A DNA stretch of 64,000 nt from NCBI RefSeq assembly GCF_001273755.1, contig NZ_LGYA01000001.1:3548508-3612507 (forward strand). The letters are read 5' to 3'. Both the position numbers and the translations under genes were made by a program. This stretch comes from Peribacillus butanolivorans (GTDB lineage Bacteria > Bacillota > Bacilli > Bacillales > DSM-1321). Each line of letters begins with the position of its first letter. The first letter of the stretch is position 1. This document shows, one piece after another, positions 8,450 through 16,350 of this stretch. The notes under the pieces were generated by a model, which saw only the letters and a program-made list of their open reading frames with translations, was not told the origin of the DNA and searched no databases.

Positions 8450-9379
8450 ATGAGAAACGAAAAAAAGAAGAAAAAGAAACGGACATGGCTGAAAGTAGTC
8501 GGAATTGTCGTCCTTCTTATTATATTAGGCGGTGGAGCCTTTGCCTTCTCCGTATGGAATTCCCTAACAAAAACTGTAGACACGATGCATACGCCCATAG
8601 ACCGTAACACGGATAAACGAACTAAGGACCTTGCCCTATCAGATCAGGAGCCCTTTTCTATACTCATGCTCGGTGTCGATGAACGAGATGGCGACAAAGG
8701 CCGTTCAGATACAATGATCGTCTTAACCGTTAATCCACAAAAGAAATCGGTTAAAATGCTGAGCATCCCGCGTGATACACGCACCGAGATTGTCGGACAC
8801 GGTACACAGGATAAAATCAACCACGCGTTTGCATTTGGCGGCGCGGCAATGTCAATGGATACTGTCGAGAACTTCCTCGATATTCCGATTGACTACTATA
8901 TGAAGATCAATATGGAAGGCTTTAAGGATATCGTTGACGCAGTCGGCGGTGTGACTGTGCAAAATAATTTGGACTTTACCTATGAAGGTGTCCATTTTGC
9001 CAAAGGAAGTATTAATTTAAATGGAGAAGAGGCGCTTAAATATTCACGGATGAGATACGATGATCCAAATGGAGATTATGGACGCCAATCCAGACAACGT
9101 TCCATCATCGAAGCTGTTATCACGGAAGGCGCAAGCATTTCATCGTTGACGAAATACGATAAAGTTTTCGATGCACTAAGTAGAAATATTCAGACAAATT
9201 TGACGTTTGATGACATGATGGACATCCAAAAGAACTACCGGGACGCAAGCAAAGACATTTCTCAATCAACTATTCAGGGCAATGGAAAGAAAATCGACGG
9301 AATCTACTACAATATTGTGTCGGAAGAAGAACAAGAAAAAGTTCAAACCGAATTAAAAGAACATTTATCCATAAAATAA
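8450..9379 (+). CDS. LytR-CpsA-Psr (LCP) family cell-wall glycopolymer ligase
   Basis: A 309-residue membrane-anchored protein with a short basic cytoplasmic tail (KKKKKKR), one transmembrane helix (about 17-36) and an extracellular LCP domain. Diagnostic segments: FSILMLGVDERDGDKGRSDT, VKMLSIPRDTR, DKINHAFAFGG, a DAVGGV motif and 'ALKYSRMRYDD...GDYGRQSRQR'. LCP enzymes move lipid-linked teichoic acid or capsule polymers onto peptidoglycan. The gene lies 5 kb from the polysaccharide clusters, so it could attach their product, though wall teichoic acid is equally possible. AGGAAGGAAG precedes the ATG. Monocistronic with its own terminator. Confidence 0.92.
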   Translation: MRNEKKKKKKRTWLKVVGIVVLLIILGGGAFAFSVWNSLTKTVDTMHTPIDRNTDKRTKDLALSDQEPFSILMLGVDERDGDKGRSDTMIVLTVNPQKKSVKMLSIPRDTRTEIVGHGTQDKINHAFAFGGAAMSMDTVENFLDIPIDYYMKINMEGFKDIVDAVGGVTVQNNLDFTYEGVHFAKGSINLNGEEALKYSRMRYDDPNGDYGRQSRQRSIIEAVITEGASISSLTKYDKVFDALSRNIQTNLTFDDMMDIQKNYRDASKDISQSTIQGNGKKIDGIYYNIVSEEEQEKVQTELKEHLSIK

Positions 9380-9387
9380 TAAAAAAT

Positions 9388-9426
9388 GAAAAAGCTGTCT
9401 GGACCCGCATCCAGACAGCTTTTTCA
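9388..9426 (+). terminator. Intrinsic terminator after the LCP gene
   Basis: GAAAAAGCTGTCTGGA pairs with TCCAGACAGCTTTTTC around the loop CCCGCA, followed by Ts. The hairpin is long, perfect and symmetrical, so it could work in both directions. Confidence 0.9.
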
Positions 9427-9646
9427 TTTTCTTCGTCCAATATTCTGACAAAAACCGGACATCAATTGTAGAGATTTGTTGGAATCTTTGTTGTTTATTA
9501 GGCGCAAAAAGACGGTATAATCTAGTATGAGTTGAATATTCCTTTCTTCCACTTGAGCCATTTTTATAACTAGACACTTTTATTCTTTGGACACGAAATT
9601 ATGCTAAATATCCTTCATAATCTATAACATAAAAGGAGTGAATTGT

Positions 9647-9748
9647 ATGAAAATCAAGGCAGGTAGTTGGACAATGCTAAGCAAACAGGACAAAATGTTT
9701 ATTCTGAAAGCTATCAGTGATCGCTCTAAAATGAAATATGTTTCATGA
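9647..9748 (+). CDS. Putative 33-residue basic peptide
   Basis: A short ORF (MKIKAGSWTMLSKQ...) with a strong ribosome site, AAAAGGAGTG, 6 bases before the ATG. A TATAAT-like box sits about 130 bases upstream (near 9519). The peptide is lysine-rich with no hydrophobic segment. I do not recognise its family. The good ribosome site argues that it is translated. Confidence 0.45.
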   Translation: MKIKAGSWTMLSKQDKMFILKAISDRSKMKYVS

Positions 9749-9834
9749 GAAGGAAAACTGTTGATTTCCTAGGTATATACCCTCTCCATTTTCAATAATT
9801 AAAGGAATCTTAAACCTCGAAAAAGGAGAGGAAT

Positions 9835-10293
9835 CTATTCAAAACGATAATCCCATAACAAACGCCATTCGCCTTTTTCCTTTACCACATAGCAATCCTG
9901 TTCTATTGTAAACACGCCAAAGCGAGAATCGAAGACCTGTGTTACAGGAATCATATAGGCAGTTTTATGCACTTTTCCATCCTTAGCCAGGCTCCAGTTC
10001 TTCACTTTCTTAGATCGCCCTACATCATACTGAAAGGTTTCCACTTCCATATGCGACATAAAAACATGGGCCCGATTTTGCACATAATCGCCTCGATTCG
10101 GAAACCGTAGCTTCATTTCAGAACTTAATAAATCCCATGACTTCCCGAACTCCGCCCCACTCTCATACTCATAAAAATCCTCCACCAAGCGTACAGGGCC
10201 ACTCGGCCAAAGAAAAAAGATACAACCTCCTACAGCTAAAACTAGGAGCATACTTGCCAATATTCCTTTTGGACTCTTATTTTGTCTTTTCAT
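9835..10293 (-). CDS. Membrane-anchored hypothetical protein
   Basis: A 152-residue protein: basic N-terminus, one hydrophobic segment (about 12-30, ILASMLLVLAVGGCIFFLW), then an extracellular domain. The region after the anchor (RLVEDFYEYESGAEFGKSWDLLSSEMK) resembles the NTF2-like or DUF4878-type domains of small lipoproteins. The cysteine in VGGC lies inside the hydrophobic stretch without a good lipobox, so I favour a membrane anchor over a lipoprotein. Function unknown. Confidence 0.7.
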   Translation of the reverse strand: MKRQNKSPKGILASMLLVLAVGGCIFFLWPSGPVRLVEDFYEYESGAEFGKSWDLLSSEMKLRFPNRGDYVQNRAHVFMSHMEVETFQYDVGRSKKVKNWSLAKDGKVHKTAYMIPVTQVFDSRFGVFTIEQDCYVVKEKGEWRLLWDYRFE

Positions 10294-10453
10294 CTTTCAT
10301 CACCTTCACAAAGGTCATTGCTATAATATATATATGGAAAGAACGATAAAAAAGAAGCATGTCGTTAGACATACTTCTTAAGGTATAGTATCGGTACGGT
10401 TTCATGGGTGATTTCTTATTTATAAGGAGTAAAAGATAAGAGGGCAAATGGGT

Positions 10454-10945
10454 TCAATGGCGCTTTCGCCGTCGATTTATCATTAGAAAGCATAGAATGC
10501 CTAACAATCCACCAAATGTATCAAGCAAAATATCCTGCCACAAGGGGGTACGTCCACCTGTGAATTTTTGATGTAGTTCGTCCGCACTAGCATAAAAAAG
10601 GACACACAAAAGAGCGCCTGAAATCGTAATAATGCTTTTCTTTACAAAAGTACGCCAAACACAAATCGTCAAAAAACCGAATACAAAAAAGATAATAAGA
10701 TGGGCACCCTTCCTAATAAAAAACTCTAGAAAGCCAGCTACTCCAGCTGTATGAACACTCACCTCAAGCCCACCATACATAAATGAAATACCACTGAGTT
10801 TTTCATACAAAAACGGCGTATTTAACTTTCCTAAAAATGGAGAAATCCTTTGCTCCTCATACGTCTGCGAGGAAAAAAAGAAGATTAACATAGCCCATAA
10901 AACGAACAAAACTGGGAATAACCACTTACAGAACTTACCGATCAT
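10454..10945 (-). CDS. VanZ-like family membrane protein
   Basis: A 163-residue protein with four predicted transmembrane helices. It has the VanZ-family pattern: an early FFFSSQTYEEQ segment, GAHLIIFFVFGFL in the middle, then DELHQKFTGGRTPLWQDILLD before the last helix. VanZ confers low-level teicoplanin resistance in enterococci. Most homologues, including this one, have no known function. The start overlaps the stop of a 43-codon ORF (ATGA), so the two probably form an operon. Confidence 0.85.
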   Translation of the reverse strand: MIGKFCKWLFPVLFVLWAMLIFFFSSQTYEEQRISPFLGKLNTPFLYEKLSGISFMYGGLEVSVHTAGVAGFLEFFIRKGAHLIIFFVFGFLTICVWRTFVKKSIITISGALLCVLFYASADELHQKFTGGRTPLWQDILLDTFGGLLGILCFLMINRRRKRH

Positions 10946-11073
10946 ATTCTATCATCTTCCTCAATGATACTGCTTAGTTTTTCCTTAAGATCTTCCACAA
11001 GTTCATTTACTGTAACACCCTGCTGAAACTCTCCTTTTGTATAAGTATCTATTAATATATCAATAAAAGTCAT
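10942..11073 (-). CDS. Putative 43-residue protein coupled to the VanZ-like gene
   Basis: A short acidic ORF starting MTFIDILIDTYTKGEF and ending IIEEDDRI. GGAG lies 11 bases before the ATG, and its TGA overlaps the VanZ-like ATG by two bases. That tight coupling argues for real translation. No family recognised. The amphipathic 'VNELVEDLKEKLSSIIEE' stretch should be helical. Confidence 0.5.
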   Translation of the reverse strand: MTFIDILIDTYTKGEFQQGVTVNELVEDLKEKLSSIIEEDDRI

Positions 11074-11337
11074 TAGAACATCCACTCCAATATGAATAGA
11101 GCCACTATGTTGCCTAAACCCATTTTTCTAAAATAAGGATTATAGCTCTTTTAATTGATAATTACAAATAAAATGGGTTCATTTTTATGTAAATGATTTT
11201 TGTAAATGAAAACCTTCTCCACAAATAAAAAGTATCTAAATGTAAATTTTCAGGGGAAGCCACTTAAATCAGAATTAATTTTATCAAAAGGATGTTGCTT
11301 GAAACAAATTTAATAACCAAGCTATTTTAGTTATATA

Positions 11338-11724
11338 CTACTTTTCATATAGTTCTATAGGCAAATCATCTGGATCACTAAAAAAGGTAAACTTTTTCCT
11401 TGTTATGGTATCAATACGTATAGGCTCGACAGGAATATTTTTACCTTCTAATTCTTCCACAGCCTGATTAATATCTTCCACTTCAAAAGCAAGATGTCTA
11501 AGCCCTCTAGCTTCTGGATAACTTGGTCTGTAAGGGCTATCTGGAAATGAAAACAATTCTAGCTGATAGTTTCCTCCAACCATTAGATCTAATTTATAAG
11601 ATTTTCTTTCTTCACGATATGTTTCCTGATTGATATCCAAACCTAAAATGTTTACATAGAAGTTTTTCGATTTTTCATAATCTGAACAGATTATAGCTAC
11701 ATGGTGTATTTTATTTAACTTCAT
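11338..11724 (-). CDS. VOC-family metalloprotein (YaeR/SMU1112c-like)
   Basis: A 128-residue single-module glyoxalase-fold protein containing two beta-alpha-beta-beta-beta units. Probable metal ligands: His8 (IHHVAI), Glu in YQLELFS (about 56), His in LRHLAFEV (about 77) and Glu in LPIELYEK (about 125). Length and the 'DPDDLPIELYEK' ending match the YaeR-like subgroup, whose substrate is not established. Monocistronic, with no terminator recognised. Confidence 0.85.
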   Translation of the reverse strand: MKLNKIHHVAIICSDYEKSKNFYVNILGLDINQETYREERKSYKLDLMVGGNYQLELFSFPDSPYRPSYPEARGLRHLAFEVEDINQAVEELEGKNIPVEPIRIDTITRKKFTFFSDPDDLPIELYEK

Positions 11725-12089
11725 TTTCTGCCTCCAACAAATACAAGTTAGTTTAAATTTAATTCTAACAGAGTCATAAAATAATAAAAATCAATACATG
11801 AGATAAAATCTTCACCTTTTCATCTTCCATATAAATGAAGATGGCATTTTCCTTCATCGGTGTATCTTAAAGTTCCGCGTTCTTTCTTCTTATTTTATGT
11901 AGTTTTTGGATTTCCTAACTACTTCCCTTCACCTACCCATTTCGCAAAAGGAGAATTCCCTGCATATTTTCTCATTCACTCTCTTAAAATAAAAAAAGAA
12001 CAATTTAGAGTGTTTTCTTTAATAATTCACTTCAAGAAAATAGAAAGGAAGTAAATAATATAAGAAATATGAATAGCGACGAGCAATAA
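11725..12089. other. Intergenic stretch, no supported gene
   Basis: AT-rich sequence. A plus-strand frame (11860-12054) is open but lacks a ribosome site and has no recognisable protein character. I see no RNA gene. Confidence 0.5.
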
Positions 12090-12112
12090 AAAAAGGACTG
12101 GTTTCTCAGCCC
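12090..12112 (-). terminator. Terminator after the 45-residue membrane peptide
   Basis: On the minus strand, GGGCTGAGAAACCAGTCC forms a 6-bp stem followed by seven Ts. It lies about 20 bases after the stop of the small ORF at 12130. Confidence 0.65.
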
Positions 12113-12129
12113 TATTAGATAAATGCCCG

Positions 12130-12267
12130 TTAAGATTGACCAAGAAAAAAAGTCAATAAAGAAATCAAGATTAAAATAATAGTAATATAAGACCCAATAA
12201 AAATTTTCTTGCTTCTTTCTTTCTTTTCATATGCTTCCTCGAACGTAATAAATTTGTTTTTTGTCAT
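12130..12267 (-). CDS. Putative 45-residue single-pass membrane protein
   Basis: The ORF begins MTKNKFITFEEAYEKKE and ends with a hydrophobic helix (IFIGSYITIILILISLLTFF, about 22-41) before LGQS. CAAGGAG lies 7 bases before the ATG and a terminator follows, so the unit looks complete. A charged amphipathic N-terminus plus one helix is typical of small regulatory membrane peptides. No family recognised. Confidence 0.55.
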   Translation of the reverse strand: MTKNKFITFEEAYEKKERSKKIFIGSYITIILILISLLTFFLGQS

Positions 12268-12633
12268 CAAATTCTCCTTGTATTTTGATGGCAGCTTGAC
12301 ATCGCCTTCGCGAAGCCCTTTTAGCTTTATCTTTATAGTATAGTATCGTCAAATACACAAAAATATTAACTGTTTTATTCACTATTTTTTTGTTGGGCAT
12401 TTATATCTATTCGTCACTTTCTAGTCTACTATAAATCATACAAAATACATTAATTCAAAATATTCCAATATACCAATTACCCTATTAAACTGTCCAAGGT
12501 ATCATTCACCCCTGCAAAGTTTTCTATCTCTATCTGTTGCTAAATAACTGTTTTTAGGGCTGCAATTTGTTTAAGCTAGAAACCTTTTACTGATGTTTGA
12601 ATAGTGCATTTTTTATTCCGAGTCTTTAATTTC
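12268..12633. other. Intergenic stretch, no gene seen
   Basis: AT-rich sequence between two minus-strand small ORFs. No ORF with a ribosome site or RNA structure was recognised. Confidence 0.45.
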
Positions 12634-12747
12634 TTATCCTATAAAATTCATTATAATTTTGATCCAACCGAAAATTGACAACCACAACGGAAAGCTTAAA
12701 AACGTTCCCCACAATAGTCCCACAACAATATTGCTGGATTCATTCAT
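12634..12747 (-). CDS. Putative 37-residue membrane peptide
   Basis: The ORF starts MNESSNIVVGLLWGTF and is almost wholly hydrophobic from residue 7 to the end, rich in Trp and Leu/Ile (three W). GGGAG lies about 10 bases before the ATG. It is probably a single membrane helix with a short polar N-terminus. No family recognised. It could be a small toxin-like or regulatory peptide, but nothing nearby decides this. Confidence 0.45.
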   Translation of the reverse strand: MNESSNIVVGLLWGTFLSFPLWLSIFGWIKIIMNFIG

Positions 12748-13231
12748 AATAAAGCATCTCCCATTTATAGGATTTTTTCCAATTGTTTTTCTGTTGTTAA
12801 ATTAAATACTATTCAACCATTATTTTAAAAATCAGGTATCACAATAAGAATTATCTTCTCTTTATTAATCAAAATAATGCAGCTTCTTTCTACTTACTAT
12901 ATTCTTCATATTAATCCAACAAGAAAACGCTTACAATAGTGCTATATACTGATAATCCTTACTTTTTATTAAATATTACTTTACTACTTATTGAAAATTT
13001 TTAGCGCCGGAACATTCTAGTCAGGAAATATATCTAATTCCGAATATTCTATAGAAATATTAGTACTTACAATTTCCGAACAATACTATAGGGAACTAAC
13101 AATATATTGTTCTAATCTATAAGAAACTCTTAGGTATCAGCCCACGAAAATGAATAGTTTTGTTGATAAAAGATCGCATCATCCGCAAGCATTTGAGTTA
13201 TAACAAATGAAAACAGTAGAATCCAGTTCAT
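12748..13231. other. Intergenic stretch, no gene seen
   Basis: Very AT-rich and non-coding as far as I can tell. No hairpin, RNA gene or supported ORF was found before the sinI terminator. Confidence 0.45.
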
Positions 13232-13255
13232 AAAAAAAAGGCTGAATAACAGCCC
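13232..13255 (-). terminator. Terminator of the sinI-like unit
   Basis: On the minus strand, GGCTGTTATTCAGCC forms a hairpin followed by eight Ts. It closes the riboswitch-sinI unit about 50 bases after the stop. Confidence 0.85.
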
Positions 13256-13304
13256 TCCAAAGTATATGTATCTTTTTGTTTTTCTAATTCCAATTCTTGT
13301 GTGG

Positions 13305-13421
13305 CTAATTATTCAAGTTCTGTTCATTCTTAATAAAATCTCGCACTTCTTGAATGGAAACCCCTAAACTTTTTGCTTCCAAAATTAAATGAACCCATTC
13401 TGCATCAGTTTTTTTCTGCAT
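13305..13421 (-). CDS. sinI: SinI-like anti-repressor microprotein
   Basis: A 38-residue protein. The core DAEWVHLILEAKSLGVSIQE followed by VRDFI matches the SinI dimerisation motif (B. subtilis: QEWVELMVEAKEANISPEEI then RKYL). SinI-type proteins bind the C-terminal helices of SinR and free matrix genes from repression. It is shorter than B. subtilis SinI (57) at both ends but keeps the whole two-helix core. AGGGTGA lies 10 bases before the ATG, directly against the 3' edge of a c-di-GMP-I riboswitch. A terminator follows. The SinR partner is at 46345-46656, with the exopolysaccharide genes in between. Family assignment is confident; the regulatory link is inference. Confidence 0.82.
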   Translation of the reverse strand: MQKKTDAEWVHLILEAKSLGVSIQEVRDFIKNEQNLNN

Positions 13422-13438
13422 ATCTTCTTTTTCACCCT

Positions 13439-13521
13439 ATTTGTGGTAACAAAGCCGTCTTAGCATAGCCTTAGACCTGTAATTTTGCGTCCCTACTTTT
13501 CAATAGGTTTGCCCTTCTCAA
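13439..13521 (-). promoter_or_regulatory. Cyclic di-GMP-I (GEMM) riboswitch
   Basis: Read on the minus strand, the conserved elements appear in order: GGGCAAACC (13517-13509), a hairpin CCTA-TTGAAAAG-TAGG with a GAAA-type loop, GGGACGCAAA, CAGGTCTAAGG, a short pairing arm, AAGACGGC and the closing GGTAACAAAG complement (GTTACC). These match the class I c-di-GMP aptamer, including the A-rich CGCAAA strand. Only about 20 bases separate its end from the SinI ATG, and the ribosome site (13432-13438) abuts it. Control of translation initiation is therefore plausible. I found no terminator in the leader. Confidence 0.82.
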
Positions 13522-13524
13522 GAG

Positions 13525-13635
13525 TATTGAATATTTTACAAGATCTTCGTACGATGGTGGTTAAAAACTTTAATGAAGACATTTCCACTTTCTGATTTAA
13601 AAAACTTAACCCCCATTAATTTTAATGGTGTCCAA
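13525..13635 (-). CDS. Doubtful 36-residue ORF between the two aptamers
   Basis: A minus-strand frame beginning MKEIWTPLKLMGVKFF and ending HHRTKIL lies between the decayed aptamer and the functional-looking one. The ribosome site is poor. A second overlapping frame (MKQNYTFSS...) sits just after AAAAAGGATG and ends within 22 codons. These are probably remnants of a coding unit once controlled by the upstream aptamer. No family recognised. Exact bounds are approximate. Confidence 0.2.
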
Positions 13636-13679
13636 ATTTCTTTCATTTGAACTAAAGGTATAATTTTGCTTCATCCTTT

Positions 13680-13745
13680 TTGCAGTAACCCAGCTATCCT
13701 ACCAAATGCCTTAGACCTGTGGTTATGCGCGCTTACTTTTAAATT
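13680..13745 (-). promoter_or_regulatory. Decayed second c-di-GMP-I aptamer
   Basis: The minus strand reads AAAGTAAGCGCGCATAACC, then CACAGGTCTAAGG and GGATAGCTGGGTTACTGC. This aligns closely with the 3' two-thirds of the aptamer at 13439-13521. The 5' GGGCAAACC strand is missing and CGCAAA is changed to CGCATA, so ligand binding is doubtful. It is likely a duplicate that has degenerated. Confidence 0.55.
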
Positions 13746-14206
13746 ACTATATTGAGATTAATTATACTTAATAAGTTAACAATTGTTAATAGATAACTAT
13801 TAATTACTTTAATACATTTTTCGATAAAGTTTCAATTAGTAAGTAATTCAAATATCTTCTTAATAATCTTAAGGTCTATATTCTTTAGTCTAATGACAGG
13901 CTATAACTAATTCTCTTCCTTTATATACTAAACATAAAAAAACTACTATATATATAAACCTTTGACATAAACAGTTTTGTCCGTCCCCCATTTACTTGAA
14001 ACTGACTTTGAATGAACAACTGTATATCCCTTATATAAAACCTCCCCTAAATGCCAACTGGCCTCTTCCTATCAAGTTTAATAATTCAAAATTTCAAGAA
14101 GAATGAAATGTACCAGCTTTCCGGAATTTACTTGTAGATTCAAATATAAACTTCCCCTAATAATTTGCCTATAGATTAGGATACCATGGTTCACCTTTTT
14201 ACTTTT
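13746..14206. other. Intergenic stretch before exopolysaccharide cluster 1
   Basis: AT-rich DNA between the decayed aptamer and the cluster 1 promoter region. No ORF with a ribosome site and no RNA motif recognised. Confidence 0.45.
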
Positions 14207-14302
14207 TTTGTCTATTTTTGTCTACCTTTGTCTGTTTTAGAGAACTAGCTATACTTTATAACGAACAAATGCTATATTATAAAAAAAACGGTTCTTATGG
14301 AG
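14207..14302 (+). promoter_or_regulatory. Regulatory region of exopolysaccharide cluster 1
   Basis: Three TTTGTCT(A/G) direct repeats start at 14207, 14217 and 14227 with an exact 10-bp period. They are followed by AGAGAAC (14239-14245), an exact reverse complement of the SinR heptamer GTTCTYT. One-mismatch copies lie at 14260-14266 and 14291-14297. TATATT (14273-14278) may be the -10. GGAGGGGG precedes the first gene. The 10-bp repeats put three sites on one helix face, as for a cooperative activator. Binding by SinR or another protein is inferred. Confidence 0.5.
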
Positions 14303-14309
14303 GGGGAAT

Positions 14310-15491
14310 ATGTCTAGTAGATATGAGGAATTAGACTCACTAAGAGGATTAGCTGCACTTATTGTATTAATTGGGCATTATATGATGATATACCCATCAT
14401 ATGCAAGTTATCGGTATGATTCAAGCAGTCCCTACATATTCTATTTATTCAAGGAAACTCCTCTAAGACTTTTTTTCAGTAGCGGCAATGAGTCTGTCAT
14501 TCTATTCTTTGTATTAAGTGGTTTTGTTTTGTATTTATCTATTAATAATGCGAAATTCCATTATCCTACATACTTAATAAAACGAGTTTTTCGAATTTAT
14601 TTACCATATCTAGTAGCAATAATTATAGCTATATTGGCTAAAATGCTTTTAAGCCATAATGATATGCCGTTTATTAGTAACTGGTTTAGCAAATCCTGGA
14701 CCGTTTCAGACACACCGGCTCTATTATTACAACATCTTTTGTTTATTGGGAGTTACAATACTGACGCCTATAACAATGTAATATGGTCTCTTGTCCACGA
14801 AATGAGGATTTCAATCATTTTTCCATTTTTGATACTTTTATTTATTCGCAAAGAGCTTAAATACTCCTTATTTTGGTTTATGATTTTAAGTTTTTCATCA
14901 ACTATGGTTTTATATTTGTTTGGTTCCAATTTGAACATAACTAGCAGTCTTTTGAGTTTCCACTACATAACTATTTTTTTATTGGGAGCAATATTAGCGA
15001 AGTATCGCCATGACCTATTTAACTATACTTCCAAAATGAAAAAAACTGTAAAAATTATAGTACTGATGATCGCATTTATTTGTTTTATGTACGAAGGAAT
15101 AATTGGTGAAGTAGATTTATTAAACAATTATATTTTCAGGGACTATGTTGTATCGTGTGGTGTTTGTATCTTTATGATTATTAGCATATCTTCCTTAAAA
15201 CTTTCATCATTATTACGGTCTAAAGCACTTACTTTTCTCGGTAAAATTTCTTATAGTCTGTATTTGTATCATCTCATCTCGTTATTCTCATTCATGTACC
15301 TATTTTATGATAAGTTGCCTACCGGCTTGATATTAATGTTTTCCTTCTTCTTTTCCTTTTTACTATCTTCATTGGCGTATGTATTCGTTGAAAAGCCATG
15401 CATGAACCTTGGATCGTATATTACGAGAAGAAAAGAACCAGTAACAGAAATATCCTTGAACCCTAAACCTGTAAAACGAAAAATAGGGTAA
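14310..15491 (+). CDS. Acyltransferase 3 (OafA/YrhL-type) membrane O-acetyltransferase
   Basis: A 393-residue integral membrane acyltransferase with about ten hydrophobic segments. It begins RYEELDSLRGLAALIVLIGH, the family motif with the presumed catalytic His in a 'RGLAAL.V...H' context, and continues with FFVLSGFVL and 'RVFRIYLPYL'. Such enzymes add O-acetyl or related groups to surface polysaccharides. As the first gene of cluster 1 it probably decorates the polymer. GGAGGGGG lies 7 bases before the ATG. Confidence 0.88.
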   Translation: MSSRYEELDSLRGLAALIVLIGHYMMIYPSYASYRYDSSSPYIFYLFKETPLRLFFSSGNESVILFFVLSGFVLYLSINNAKFHYPTYLIKRVFRIYLPYLVAIIIAILAKMLLSHNDMPFISNWFSKSWTVSDTPALLLQHLLFIGSYNTDAYNNVIWSLVHEMRISIIFPFLILLFIRKELKYSLFWFMILSFSSTMVLYLFGSNLNITSSLLSFHYITIFLLGAILAKYRHDLFNYTSKMKKTVKIIVLMIAFICFMYEGIIGEVDLLNNYIFRDYVVSCGVCIFMIISISSLKLSSLLRSKALTFLGKISYSLYLYHLISLFSFMYLFYDKLPTGLILMFSFFFSFLLSSLAYVFVEKPCMNLGSYITRRKEPVTEISLNPKPVKRKIG

Positions 15492-15606
15492 AAGCTTACC
15501 TATAAAGAGGGATTTTTCAAACAGATAGTGCGAAATGAAAGGTAAATATTTTTTGAATATGAATCTCAACAAATTTTTTACGATTCCTAAAAAAGTGGTG
15601 AAATAG

Positions 15607-16350
15607 ATGAATGAAAAAGTAAAAATCAAAGATTTTATACGTATCTTAAAAAAGCGAATAGTAATCATTATACTTTCTACACTTTGTATTACTGGTTTCG
15701 TTATTTTTTCGTCCATGTACATTATGAAACCAACTTATCAGTACTCTACTCAAGTTCTGGCAGGATCTTTAAGTATGGGAGAAAAGGAAACTTCCATAAA
15801 TAAAGTGCAAGAAAACAGACAGTTGGCTCTTTCGTACATGGATATCATTAAAAGCCCACAAATTATGACAGGAGTTAAAGATTCGTTAAACCTAAAGACT
15901 TCAAGTTATGAGTTACTCAAGCAAGTTTCCATTACCAATAGAGATAATTCGCAGATTATTATTATTACCGTCAAAGATTCTAATCCTGAATCAGCTAAAG
16001 CCATTGCACAGGCTGTCGCAATACAGTCCATAACTAAATTTAAAGAGTTTGCAAATGTAAAACAGATTAATATTCTTAATGATAACGAAATGGAACAAGC
16101 AGAACTTCTTTTTCCAAAACCAAAGTTTATTATAGCCATTTCCATCGTAATAGGCTTTTTTGCTGGAATAGGTTTAGCACTTCTTCGAGAACACTTTGAT
16201 GATGCGGCTTACAGCGATCGTGAGCTTGAGCGTCTTGGACTTCCATTGTTAGGAAGAGTGAACTTAAATACAAAAATGAAAAACAAAAAACAGAAAACAC
16301 CTTATCAGACATTATCCTCTACGGAACGAGGTGAACATGGTGGCTATTAA
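15607..16350 (+). CDS. Wzz/YveK-type chain-length determinant and kinase modulator
   Basis: A 247-residue protein with two membrane helices, near 18-38 and 172-194, framing an extracytoplasmic coiled-coil region. The second helix follows the proline-rich PKPKFIIAISIVIG, typical of Wzz domains. The C-terminal cytoplasmic tail (REHFDDAAYSDRELERLGLP) is the part that activates BY-kinases in Gram-positive bacteria. It overlaps the next gene by 20 bases. The partner kinase homologue has lost its P-loop, so this protein may act with the kinase of cluster 2 or only as a scaffold. Confidence 0.88.
   Translation: MNEKVKIKDFIRILKKRIVIIILSTLCITGFVIFSSMYIMKPTYQYSTQVLAGSLSMGEKETSINKVQENRQLALSYMDIIKSPQIMTGVKDSLNLKTSSYELLKQVSITNRDNSQIIIITVKDSNPESAKAIAQAVAIQSITKFKEFANVKQINILNDNEMEQAELLFPKPKFIIAISIVIGFFAGIGLALLREHFDDAAYSDRELERLGLPLLGRVNLNTKMKNKKQKTPYQTLSSTERGEHGGY

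Noticed and set aside
9365..9577. A 70-codon minus-strand frame after the LCP gene
   Set aside because: It runs through the terminator hairpin of the LCP gene and lacks a ribosome site.
11860..12054. A 64-codon plus-strand frame
   Set aside because: No ribosome site, aromatic-rich composition typical of AT-rich non-coding DNA, no recognisable family.
13305..13421. The 38-codon ORF as a chance frame
   Set aside because: The match to the SinI core, the ribosome site, the riboswitch and the terminator together make chance very unlikely.
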